Below, piece after piece: positions 27,001 through 34,469 of a stretch of DNA of 64,000 nucleotides (its first letter is position 1; each line of letters opens with the position of its first letter). The notes below the pieces were generated by a model, which saw only the letters and a program-made list of their open reading frames with translations, did not search any database and had not been told where the DNA came from. The stretch is from assembly GCA_035301265.1 (NCBI GenBank), contig DATGUP010000007.1:62001-126000 (forward strand). Direction: 5' to 3'. A program made the translations under genes and the position numbers. The DNA is from DATGUP01 sp035301265. GTDB lineage: Bacteria; Bacillota; Bacilli; Bacillales; Amphibacillaceae.

Positions 27001-27145
27001 TTATTATATATTATTATTTATAAAAGATAATCGTAATAATAAGTGCTGTGGTTATGTGGATAAGTCATTTTATCATACGGGATGTCCGTTTATCTACATG
27101 TGGATACATTGTGTATAAGCGAATGGTTTGTACACGTTATTCACA
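27001..27145. other. oriC, dnaA-dnaN part: DnaA boxes, DnaA-trio tract and AT-rich unwinding region
   Basis: Five DnaA boxes: TTATTCACA (27137), TGTGTATAA (27110), TGTGGATAC (27099, one mismatch), TTATCTACA (27090, one mismatch) and the perfect TGTGGATAA (27055-27063). Next to the last is a GC-richer GTGCTGTGG stretch and then TAA-TCG-TAA-TAA-TAA (27028-27042), matching the layout of the B. subtilis DnaA-trio basal unwinding element. Bases 27001-27030 are almost all A/T. This gap is where B. subtilis DNA opens; the same role here is inferred. Confidence 0.8.
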
Positions 27146-27151
27146 TCGACA

Positions 27152-28504
27152 TCAATCAAAATGATTTAACCTTTCTTTAATTTCTGCAATGCTTTGTTCC
27201 AGTTCTGGATCCTTTTCGATCATTTTGGAAATTTTTTCATGGGCATGAATGACAGTTGTATGGTCGCGTCCACCAAATTCCTCACCGATTTTTGGCAGCG
27301 AAAAGTCGGTGAGTTCTCTTGACAGGTACATAGCAATTTGACGCGGGAATGCCACGGCTTTGGTACGTTTTTTAGCTGCAAAGTCTTCGATGCGCACATT
27401 GTATTTTTCACCGACGACCTCCTGAATTTTTGCAATAGTAATCGCCTTTGGTTTTTTCGCTGGGATAATATCTTTAAGCGCATCAGCTGCAAGCGCTGCA
27501 TCGATATCACGATTCACTAATGAAGAATAGGCAACAACGCGGATGAGCGCCCCTTCGAGTTCACGAATATTCGTGTCGATTTGATTGGCAATATAGATCA
27601 TGACTTCGTCGGGGATATCAAGCCCCTCTGCTTTTGCTTTCTTGTACAAAATGGCCGTTCTTGTTTCCAAATCGGGTGGGGTAATATCGGTAATCAATCC
27701 CCATTCAAAGCGCGAGCGAAGCCGATCTTCCAAAGTTGGTATTTCTTTAGGTGGTCGATCGCTTGAGATAATGATTTGTTTATTATCTTCATGCAACGCG
27801 TTGAACGTATGGAAAAATTCCTCTTGTGTCGATTCTTTACCGGCGATGAACTGAATGTCGTCGATAAGTAAAATGTCGACATTGCGATATTTATTGCGAA
27901 AGCTCGTTGCTTTATTTTCCATAATGGCGTTGATGAATTCGTTAGTAAACTTTTCGGACGTGATATAGACGACATTGGCTTCCGGGTTATGTTCCTGGAC
28001 ATAGTGACCGATCGCATGCATTAAATGTGTTTTGCCAAGCCCGACACCGCCGTATATAAAAAGCGGATTATATGCTTTAGCCGGTGCTTCAGCAACGGCG
28101 AGCGAAGCAGCATGGGCAAAGCGGTTTCCCGCTCCGATGACAAATGTATCGAATGTATATTTTGAGTTCAGCATCGTTTTTGTCGAAGTTGTATCACTGC
28201 TTTTATTTTTTTGTGTAGTTTCAGCCGTCTTAGACTCCTGTTCCGCCGCAGCTATTTCATCCGGAATAACGAATTTAACCGATAACTGAGCTCCGGTTAA
28301 ATCATACAAAACATCTGTTATTAACGTTGTGTATCTATTTTCCAGCCAGTCTCTGGCGAAATCATTCGGTGCTTCAATGATTAAATCGTCGCCTTGCAGT
28401 TCCTTTGCTTTTGTATTTTGTAACCATGTTTCATAGCTTGGTTTACTAATTTTCGTTGCTATTTTTTTGAGCGCCGCTTGCCAAAGATCTGTAATATTTT
28501 CCAT
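27152..28504 (-). CDS. dnaA: Chromosomal replication initiator protein DnaA
   Basis: A 450-residue AAA+ initiator. Domain I (residues 1-80), a variable linker rich in K/T/S (80-110), the ATPase with Walker A GGVGLGKTHL (152-161) and Walker B ILLIDDIQF, and the DNA-binding domain IV with the DnaA signature GGRDHTTVIHAHEKI. The start is ATG 28504 (MENITDLWQAAL): a GTG 12 bases upstream directly abuts the AAAGGA ribosome site and is too close. It binds the boxes on both sides of its own gene. Confidence 0.98.
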   Translation of the reverse strand: MENITDLWQAALKKIATKISKPSYETWLQNTKAKELQGDDLIIEAPNDFARDWLENRYTTLITDVLYDLTGAQLSVKFVIPDEIAAAEQESKTAETTQKNKSSDTTSTKTMLNSKYTFDTFVIGAGNRFAHAASLAVAEAPAKAYNPLFIYGGVGLGKTHLMHAIGHYVQEHNPEANVVYITSEKFTNEFINAIMENKATSFRNKYRNVDILLIDDIQFIAGKESTQEEFFHTFNALHEDNKQIIISSDRPPKEIPTLEDRLRSRFEWGLITDITPPDLETRTAILYKKAKAEGLDIPDEVMIYIANQIDTNIRELEGALIRVVAYSSLVNRDIDAALAADALKDIIPAKKPKAITIAKIQEVVGEKYNVRIEDFAAKKRTKAVAFPRQIAMYLSRELTDFSLPKIGEEFGGRDHTTVIHAHEKISKMIEKDPELEQSIAEIKERLNHFD

Positions 28505-28543
28505 CCCGGCCTTCACTCCTTTCTTCTCTATTGATAAAGAAGT

Positions 28544-28573
28544 CCCATCATTTATTGAACATCATATGATGGG
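28544..28573. repeat. Inverted repeat in the dnaA leader
   Basis: CCCATCAT (28544-28551) and ATGATGGG (28566-28573), 40-70 bases before the dnaA start. It could form a hairpin in the dnaA mRNA leader. A possible promoter (TTTAGA-18-TACTAT on the minus strand) lies upstream of it. Confidence 0.5.
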
Positions 28574-28668
28574 CCTTTCCTGTTTACTTTCATAGTAATG
28601 ATAGAATTTTTATAGTCTAAAAGTTCGTTTGTTTGCATATGCTATTAACAGAGCTATTAAGTATCGTT

Positions 28669-29008
28669 TGTGGATAGTTGAATAGCGTCATACGGACTAA
28701 AACATGACTTATTAACATTATCCACATGTTTGTGAACAAAGGAGCTCACAACGGTGTGCAAAACTGTCCACAAACAATCCACAAATTGTGGATAATATTT
28801 GGTCAAACGGAGATTGTTCACAAGTTAAAACACCCTAATCATATCAGAGAAAACCAAACAGTGCAATGGTTTTTCGACAGTTATCCACATCATCTACTCG
28901 TTGTAGACAAAAATTATCCACACCACTATATTTTGTGAGTAAGTTGTCGATGATTGTTGTGGAAAAGAAAAATTAAATCAAACATATAAACATGAAAGTT
29001 GTGGACAA
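28669..29008. other. oriC, dnaA-upstream part: DnaA-box cluster
   Basis: Perfect boxes TTATCCACA at 28718, 28881 and 28914 on the plus strand and TGTGGATAA at 28787 on the minus strand; close variants at 28669 (TGTGGATAG), 28731 (TGTGAACAA), 28764 (CTGTCCACA), 28814 (TTGTTCACA), 28958 (TGTGGAAAA) and 29000 (TGTGGACAA). Ten boxes in 340 bp, with no gene between dnaA and rpmH. This corresponds to the upstream half (incC) of the bipartite Bacillus origin. Confidence 0.9.
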
Positions 29009-29074
29009 ATTAAGGTCGATGGGTTGAAGCAATCAGGTAATGCATTTTCAATGGCTAAGCCCTCCGCTTGCATG

Positions 29075-29104
29075 TTGACAGATTTCTTCTGTATTACGTA
29101 TAAT
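29075..29104 (+). promoter_or_regulatory. SigA promoter of rpmH
   Basis: TTGACA (29075-29080) and TATAAT (29099-29104), both perfect, with an 18-bp spacer, 54 bp before the rpmH start. Confidence 0.85.
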
Positions 29105-29158
29105 TAGTTGGACTGTCTGCTTGCTAACTTATTCAATCTCTCAGGGGGTGTATGATCA

Positions 29159-29293
29159 ATGAAGCGAACATACCAACCAAATACGCGTAAACGGAAAAAA
29201 GTACACGGCTTTCGCAAGCGGATGAGTACAAAAAACGGTCGTAAAGTTTTGGCTCGCCGCCGCCGTAAAGGTAGAAAAGTATTGTCAGCATAG
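29159..29293 (+). CDS. rpmH: 50S ribosomal protein L34
   Basis: A 44-residue, extremely basic protein, MKRTYQPNTRKRKKVHGF.., ending RRKGRKVLSA, the exact form of bacterial L34. ATG at 29159 follows AGGGGGTG. It is the first gene to the right of the origin and begins the conserved rpmH-rnpA-spoIIIJ-jag order. Its stop is immediately followed by a terminator hairpin that would give a short rpmH transcript, with partial read-through to rnpA. Confidence 0.97.
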   Translation: MKRTYQPNTRKRKKVHGFRKRMSTKNGRKVLARRRRKGRKVLSA

Positions 29294-29322
29294 GCCACTG
29301 AAACTGTCAGTGGCTTTTTTTT
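29294..29322 (+). terminator. Terminator directly after rpmH
   Basis: GCCACTGA / TCAGTGGC stem with a 5-nt loop and a run of eight T. It touches the rpmH stop codon, so termination is likely partial and sets the ratio of rpmH to rnpA. Confidence 0.85.
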
Positions 29323-29395
29323 CCATCAATGCGTGCGATGAGAATCTGCTGAAATTAAAAAATGAGCGAATAAGCCCGGTTAAAAGGTGATCACG

Positions 29396-29737
29396 ATGAA
29401 AAAGGCATATCGCATTAAAAAGAATAAAGAATTTCAAGCCGTTTTCAGGCAAGGGAAGTCATTTGCCAACCGGCAGCTTGTTATATACTACATGACAAAA
29501 TCTGATCAGAATCATTTTCGGATCGGTCTTTCCGTCGGTAAAAAAATCGGCAATGCTGTCACTCGCAACCGGATTAAACGTTATTTACGGCAAGCTTTTC
29601 TTGATTTAGAGCCTCAAATTTTGTCCAATGTTGACATCATTATTATCGCTCGCAAGCCGACAAAAGATATGACGTTCCATGAGATTAAGCGGAGTCTGAT
29701 CCATTTATTGAAAAAACAACGGTTGTTTAAAAAATAG
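29396..29737 (+). CDS. rnpA: Ribonuclease P protein component
   Basis: A 113-residue basic protein that binds the catalytic RNA of RNase P and helps mature tRNA 5' ends. The RNR motif is seen as VGKKIGNAVTRNRIKRYLRQAF. The start is ATG 29396 (MKKAYRIKKNKEF), with AAAGGTGATC upstream; a GTG nine bases earlier overlaps the ribosome site. Confidence 0.95.
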   Translation: MKKAYRIKKNKEFQAVFRQGKSFANRQLVIYYMTKSDQNHFRIGLSVGKKIGNAVTRNRIKRYLRQAFLDLEPQILSNVDIIIIARKPTKDMTFHEIKRSLIHLLKKQRLFKK

Positions 29738-29840
29738 ACGTATGGTTAGATTATGATAGAACTATGTCCCAATTTAATGCTACAATAACGATAAACATGC
29801 CAGTCGTTATGAAGGAGTCGTCACGTTAGGAGGAAACAAA

Positions 29841-30611
29841 TTGCGAAAAAAGGTCTTCGTATTCTTGGCCTTGCTCGGATTCGTCGTATTGCTTTCAGGG
29901 TGTGGCCAGATCCGTGAGCCGATTACAGCGGAAAGTGAAGGGATTTGGAATAGTTTCTTTGTCTGGCCATTGTCACAGGTTGTTACATACTTTGCTGGCA
30001 TTTTGGGCAATAGCTACGGCTTAGCAATAATCGTCGTAACCGTGATCATCCGTTTGATTCTATTGCCCTTGAATGTTAAACAGTTGAAAAGTTCCAAAGC
30101 GATGCAGGAAATACAGCCTGAATTGAAAGCATTGCAAGAAAAATACAGCTCTAAAGACGCCAATACGCAACAGAAGCTGCAGCAGGAAACGATGAAATTG
30201 TTTCAAAAGCACGGTGTGAATCCGCTCGCCGGTTGTTTGCCTGTCTTTGTGCAGATGCCGATTTTAATTGCGATGTATCATGCGATCATGCGTACAACGG
30301 AAATTCAATCGGGCGAATTTCTTTGGTTTCAGTTAGGTACACCGGACTATATTTTGCCATTGATTGCAGCAGGAGCTACGTTTTTACAACAGAAGTTGAT
30401 GATGTCTGGAAGTCCAGCATCACAAAATCCACAGATGATGGTGATGCTCTATGTCATGCCGATTATGATAGGTGTGATGGGCTTTATTCTACCGGCGGCA
30501 TTAGCACTTTATTGGGTCGTTGGGAATGCGTTTATGATTGCGCAAACGATATTCATTCGTAGGCCGATGATGAATGAGGCAAGTACGAACACTGGAGGAG
30601 ACAAAAAGTGA
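29841..30611 (+). CDS. spoIIIJ: Membrane protein insertase YidC1 / SpoIIIJ
   Basis: A 256-residue YidC/Oxa1/Alb3 protein. Lipoprotein signal peptide with lipobox LSGC (Cys21), then five membrane helices. The conserved groove Arg is in VVTVIIRLILLPLNVKQ and the coiled-coil hairpin in ELKALQEKYSSKDANTQQKLQQE. It inserts membrane proteins; in B. subtilis the SpoIIIJ copy is needed for sigma-G activation in the forespore. The start is TTG at 29841 with AGGAGG. The gene position beside jag distinguishes it from YqjG/YidC2. Confidence 0.95.
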   Translation: MRKKVFVFLALLGFVVLLSGCGQIREPITAESEGIWNSFFVWPLSQVVTYFAGILGNSYGLAIIVVTVIIRLILLPLNVKQLKSSKAMQEIQPELKALQEKYSSKDANTQQKLQQETMKLFQKHGVNPLAGCLPVFVQMPILIAMYHAIMRTTEIQSGEFLWFQLGTPDYILPLIAAGATFLQQKLMMSGSPASQNPQMMVMLYVMPIMIGVMGFILPAALALYWVVGNAFMIAQTIFIRRPMMNEASTNTGGDKK

Positions 30612-31252
30612 AAGAAATAACTGCTAGTGGACAAACGGTTGATGAGGCGGTCCAATCAGCTTTAGAGCAGTTAGGTACAACGAGGGAGCAGGTTGAAATT
30701 GACGTGATTGATGAGGGGAAAAGAGGTCTTCTCGGTATTTTTGGATCAAAGCGGGCAATTGTGCGGGTAACAATGATGAAAAATCCAATCGAAGAGACCG
30801 AAGCATTTATTAAAACGGTGACAAGAAATATGAATGTAGATGTTGAGATTACGACAACGGTGAACGATAACCATGTCACCTACGAATTACATGGCGATAA
30901 AATTGGTCTTTTGATCGGCAAGCGCGGACAAACGTTAAACGCCTTACAATATCTCGCACACCGCGTGTTGAATAAAAACAGTGATACGCGCTACACGGTC
31001 ACACTCGATGCAGAAGGTTACCGCAAACGCAGACGGGAGACATTGGAGTCGCTTGCTAGAAAAATGGCCGATAAAGCAAATCGCCAACAACGAAAGGTTG
31101 TTTTAAATCCGATGCCAGCCCATGAACGTAAAATCATCCATCATGCCTTGGGCGACTATAAAGATGTTGCAACTTACTCCAAGGGTTATGAACCCCATCG
31201 CCACATTGTCATCGAGCCGAACGATTCTCAATCAACTGAAGAATACGAATGA
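30608..31252 (+). CDS. jag: RNA-binding protein Jag / KhpB
   Basis: A 214-residue protein with an N-terminal Jag domain (residues 1-50, EITASGQTVDEAVQSALEQLG), a KH domain (GLLIGKRGQTLNALQYLAHRV), and a C-terminal R3H domain (PMPAHERKIIHHALGDYKDVATYSKG, with the RxxxH-like pattern). With KhpA it binds RNA and affects cell elongation in related species. GTG start overlapping the spoIIIJ stop by four bases. It is followed by a good terminator. Confidence 0.95.
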   Translation: MKEITASGQTVDEAVQSALEQLGTTREQVEIDVIDEGKRGLLGIFGSKRAIVRVTMMKNPIEETEAFIKTVTRNMNVDVEITTTVNDNHVTYELHGDKIGLLIGKRGQTLNALQYLAHRVLNKNSDTRYTVTLDAEGYRKRRRETLESLARKMADKANRQQRKVVLNPMPAHERKIIHHALGDYKDVATYSKGYEPHRHIVIEPNDSQSTEEYE

Positions 31253-31297
31253 TTAGAAATGCAGCTGTGTGAGAAATTTTTGTTCATTAATGGTAAC

Positions 31298-31330
31298 CGC
31301 GATGTCTTCTGTACCGACATCGCGTTTTTT
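31298..31330 (+). terminator. Terminator of the rpmH-jag operon
   Basis: CGCGATGTC / GACATCGCG perfect 9-bp stem, followed by TTTTTT. Confidence 0.9.
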
Positions 31331-31354
31331 AATGCCTAGAAACGTCAGCATGAG

Positions 31355-31370
31355 TTATCCACATGTGGAT
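31355..31370. promoter_or_regulatory. DnaA box with adjoining palindrome left of the IS
   Basis: TTATCCACA (31355-31363) is a perfect DnaA box embedded in the palindrome ATCCACATGTGGAT. A second perfect box, TGTGGATAA, lies at 32952-32960, on the other side of the insertion sequence. Before the insertion the two were about 50-60 bp apart. Confidence 0.6.
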
Positions 31371-31378
31371 GAAAATCC

Positions 31379-31387
31379 ATTATGTTT
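31379..31387. repeat. Target-site duplication, left copy
   Basis: ATTATGTTT immediately left of the terminal repeat; the identical 9 bases are at 32928-32936. Confidence 0.85.
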
Positions 31388-31405
31388 CACTAGCGTTGCA
31401 TAAAA
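31388..31405. repeat. IS terminal inverted repeat, left
   Basis: CACTAGCGTTGCATAAAA, identical to the complement of 32910-32927. Confidence 0.9.
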
Positions 31406-31542
31406 TTTTCAAGTAAAAGTCAAGCAATAAATATTGTGTCAAGATTATGAATGATGGTAATTTTCACTATTAAAAGCCATAAAAAAACCTTATAATTAGG
31501 GTATGGTAGTCCTGTCCAAATCCCTAACTATAAGGAGAAGTC

Positions 31543-32772
31543 ATGGACAATCATACCATAAAAACTGTATTCAAGGAATACATACATCCATTAGATTCGA
31601 AAGTTATCCAAAAAATGATTGATCACGCCGGGATAGACAAATATGTTAAAAAGCTGGATGTATTGACGTTTACCAGGCTTTTCATCTATGCCCAACTAAA
31701 AAGGCTGCCTAATTTACGGCGTGTAAGTGAAAACGTTAGTCGTAAAAAAACGGTACAAAGGCAAGTTGGGATTGAAAGTATCAGTAAATCCCAGCTTTCA
31801 AGAAAGTTTGGTGATATACCATCTGAGATATTCCAAGTTATCCTGCATCATTTGATTCAAAAGCTGCACCAAACACTTGGCCCCAAAAGGGCTGATAAGG
31901 CGCTTGGGAAAATTCATTTAATTGATTCATCAACGCTTTCCATGTGTCTCAGCCAATATGAATGGGCGGATTTTCGGGATACAAAATCCGGGGTAAAAAT
32001 GCACACATCTGTTGTCTTTTGTGATGGTGAAGCCTACCCAAACGATATGATTATGACGCCCGCCAGACCGGCAGATGAAACACAGTTAGACGCCTTAATT
32101 GTACCGGATAAAGATGCACTTCACGTATTTGATCGAGGCTATTTCAACTTTGAAAAGTTTGATTTCTACTGTGCAAAAGGGATTCGATTTGTCACCAGAA
32201 TTAAAACCAATACGGTTGTTCATGTGATAGAGGAGTTACCTGTTGAATCTTCTTCTCCGATCATCCGGGATGCCGTGGTGAAAATCGGAAAAATGAAACA
32301 TCCTTTGCGCTTGATAGAAACATTGGATAGTGAAGGGAACAAAATTTCTATTGTGTGCAATGACGCTAAAATTAGTGCCCAGGAAATAAGTGATCTCTAT
32401 CGAACACGCTGGCAAATTGAATTATTTTTCAAATGGTGCAAGCAGCATTTGGTTTTGAAAAAGCTTTATGGTAAGAGCCAAAACGCCGTATTCAACCAGA
32501 TTTATATCGCCATGATTGTGTTCTGCTTAACCTTATTAATGAAGCACACCTTGGGATATAAAGGTACTTTACTGGAAATGCGGGACTGGATTTGTGATTG
32601 CTGGCACAAACAACTTGAAACACTTGCTTTTGAATTAGTCAAAGAACCAGACCGATCATCCAGCGGCCGTCGAAAACTGCAGCATCATCGTATCTTTGAA
32701 CAAACCTTATCACAGTACGAATCGGGTGATGTCGATCATTTGAACGATCTAACTTATGATCCTGTCAACTAA
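31543..32772 (+). CDS. IS4-family DDE transposase
   Basis: A 409-residue transposase. The first catalytic Asp is in IHLIDSSTLS, the second in HVFDRGYFNF, and the Glu lies within the IS4-family Y-(2)-R-(3)-E-(6)-K signature YRTRWQIELFFKWCK. The N-terminal part (residues 1-100) carries the family helical domain with basic LKRLPNLRRVSENVSRKK. The frame is full length with no frameshift, so the enzyme is probably functional. ATG at 31543 with AAGGAGAAG upstream. The subterminal repeat lies just before the ribosome site. Confidence 0.95.
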   Translation: MDNHTIKTVFKEYIHPLDSKVIQKMIDHAGIDKYVKKLDVLTFTRLFIYAQLKRLPNLRRVSENVSRKKTVQRQVGIESISKSQLSRKFGDIPSEIFQVILHHLIQKLHQTLGPKRADKALGKIHLIDSSTLSMCLSQYEWADFRDTKSGVKMHTSVVFCDGEAYPNDMIMTPARPADETQLDALIVPDKDALHVFDRGYFNFEKFDFYCAKGIRFVTRIKTNTVVHVIEELPVESSSPIIRDAVVKIGKMKHPLRLIETLDSEGNKISIVCNDAKISAQEISDLYRTRWQIELFFKWCKQHLVLKKLYGKSQNAVFNQIYIAMIVFCLTLLMKHTLGYKGTLLEMRDWICDCWHKQLETLAFELVKEPDRSSSGRRKLQHHRIFEQTLSQYESGDVDHLNDLTYDPVN

Positions 32773-32909
32773 ATAACTGTAAAAAAATGGATGTAGGACT
32801 ACCTTTAAAGCCCTATTGTCCTTTTTTCTTCAAAGTAGGTCGTATATATCCGAAAATTCAATCAATTATCACAGACCTTAAATTCAATTATTTGACTGAG
32901 CTATTATTT

Positions 32910-32927
32910 TTTTATGCAACGCTAGTG
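32910..32927. repeat. IS terminal inverted repeat, right
   Basis: TTTTATGCAACGCTAGTG, the exact complement of the left repeat. Confidence 0.9.
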
Positions 32928-32936
32928 ATTATGTTT
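32928..32936. repeat. Target-site duplication, right copy
   Basis: ATTATGTTT, matching 31379-31387. Confidence 0.85.
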
Positions 32937-32951
32937 AAAGGCGGATTTACT

Positions 32952-32960
32952 TGTGGATAA
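32952..32960. promoter_or_regulatory. DnaA box in the mnmE upstream region
   Basis: TGTGGATAA, a perfect box, 110 bp before mnmE and 16 bp past the right target duplication. Confidence 0.55.
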
Positions 32961-33069
32961 GTTTATTTTTGTATGGATTTATGTTATTCTGTTAAGTCAG
33001 TGACAATTCACATGTGCATAAGAGCAGTTGATACGATAGATATTTTGTAAAGACAGGGAGGTGAACAGC

Positions 33070-34446
33070 GTGGATACAGATACAATAAGCGCAATATCGA
33101 CGCCGGTCGGCGAAGGAGCGATTTCCATCGTTCGCTTGAGTGGTCCGGACGCTATTAAAACCGTCGCCGAGTTGTTTACAGGTAAAGACTTGAGAAATGT
33201 TGCATCACATACCATTCATTATGGTAAAATTATCGATCCACAAACGAATGATGTAGCCGAAGAAGTGATGGTATCGGTGATGCGAGCCCCGAAAACGTAT
33301 ACCCGTGAAGATATTGTGGAAATCAATTGTCACGGTGGTATGGTTGCAGTTAACCGCGTGTTGGAAATCGTGTTGGCACAAGGTGTACGCCTGGCCGAGC
33401 CTGGGGAATTTACGAAACGTGCTTTTTTAAACGGACGCATCGATTTATCGCAAGCTGAAGCGGTTATGGATTTGATCCGGGCTAAAACGGATAAAGCAAT
33501 GTCGGTCGCATTGAAACAAATGGATGGACGTCTATCCAATTTGATTCATAAATATCGTCAGGAACTTTTAGAAACATTGGCTCATGTCGAAGTCAATATC
33601 GATTATCCAGAATACGATGATGTAGAGGAAATGTCACATGCGATGATGCGTGAGAAAACAAAGAAAATCCATGCCGAGATTGAGGAACTCCTTCAGGTTG
33701 CCAAACAAGGAAAAATATTGCGCGAAGGTCTAGCAACGGCGATCATCGGCCGGCCGAACGTTGGGAAATCATCGCTTATGAATGCTTTAGTTCAGGAAAA
33801 TAAAGCGATTGTGACAGAAATCCCTGGTACCACGCGCGATATTATTGAAGAATATGTTAATATCCGCGGCGTTCCGCTTCGTTTAATCGATACAGCAGGT
33901 ATTCGAGATACCGACGATGTCGTAGAAAAAATTGGCGTTGACCGTTCGCATCAGGCGTTAAAAGAATCTGATCTTGTCTTGTTTGTGTTAAACAATAATG
34001 AAGCCTTAACCGACGATGATTTACAACTGTTTGAAGTCATCAAGGATCTGGAATTTATCATCATTATTAATAAAACAGATTTGCCATCTCAACTTGATAT
34101 AAATGAAGTTAAAGCGTTAGCCGGAGACCATCCGATTGTGAAAACATCTTTAATAGAGGATAAAGGCATTGCGGAATTAGAGGCTGCTATAGCGGATACG
34201 TTTTTTGCTGGTGATCTTGATTCCGGTGATATGACATACGTTTCCAACGTGCGTCATATCGAACTGCTTCGCAAGGCAAAAGAGGCGTTGGCAGATGCGA
34301 TGAACAGTCTGGAAATGGGAATGCCGCTTGATATCGTACAAATCGATGTGAGAAGGGCATGGGAATATTTAGGTGAAATCATCGGTGATACGGCAAGTGA
34401 TAGTTTGATTGATCAGTTGTTCTCACAGTTTTGCCTCGGAAAATAA
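33070..34446 (+). CDS. mnmE: tRNA modification GTPase MnmE
   Basis: A 458-residue GTPase that, with MnmG, adds the (carboxymethyl)aminomethyl group to wobble U34 of certain tRNAs. N-terminal folate-binding domain (TISAISTPVGEGAISIVRLSG), GTPase inserted with G1 GRPNVGKS, G3 DTAG and G4 NKTD, and the C-terminal FCLGK containing the essential Cys (usual CIGK, here CLGK). I chose GTG at 33070: a GTG at 33061 abuts the GGGAG ribosome site directly. It is the first gene to the right of the IS. Confidence 0.95.
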   Translation: MDTDTISAISTPVGEGAISIVRLSGPDAIKTVAELFTGKDLRNVASHTIHYGKIIDPQTNDVAEEVMVSVMRAPKTYTREDIVEINCHGGMVAVNRVLEIVLAQGVRLAEPGEFTKRAFLNGRIDLSQAEAVMDLIRAKTDKAMSVALKQMDGRLSNLIHKYRQELLETLAHVEVNIDYPEYDDVEEMSHAMMREKTKKIHAEIEELLQVAKQGKILREGLATAIIGRPNVGKSSLMNALVQENKAIVTEIPGTTRDIIEEYVNIRGVPLRLIDTAGIRDTDDVVEKIGVDRSHQALKESDLVLFVLNNNEALTDDDLQLFEVIKDLEFIIIINKTDLPSQLDINEVKALAGDHPIVKTSLIEDKGIAELEAAIADTFFAGDLDSGDMTYVSNVRHIELLRKAKEALADAMNSLEMGMPLDIVQIDVRRAWEYLGEIIGDTASDSLIDQLFSQFCLGK

Positions 34447-34469
34447 ATGCAAAGAAAGGATGAAACGAA

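Larger units (their letters stand above)
31388..32927 (+). mobile_element. Complete IS4-family insertion sequence, 1540 bp
   Basis: Bounded by perfect 18-bp terminal inverted repeats CACTAGCGTTGCATAAAA and by a 9-bp target duplication ATTATGTTT, with one intact transposase gene. A subterminal inverted pair GGTAGTCCT (31505-31513) / AGGACTACC (32795-32803) lies just outside the reading frame on both sides. Intact ends, duplication and reading frame indicate a recent, possibly active insertion. Structure resembles the IS4Bsu1 type of the IS4 family (known from related Bacillus). The insertion is in the jag-mnmE gap, breaking no gene. Confidence 0.92.

Noticed and set aside
28726..28938. Open frame of 70 codons within the origin
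   Set aside because: It is made of DnaA boxes and AT-rich spacers; no ribosome site and no family resemblance.
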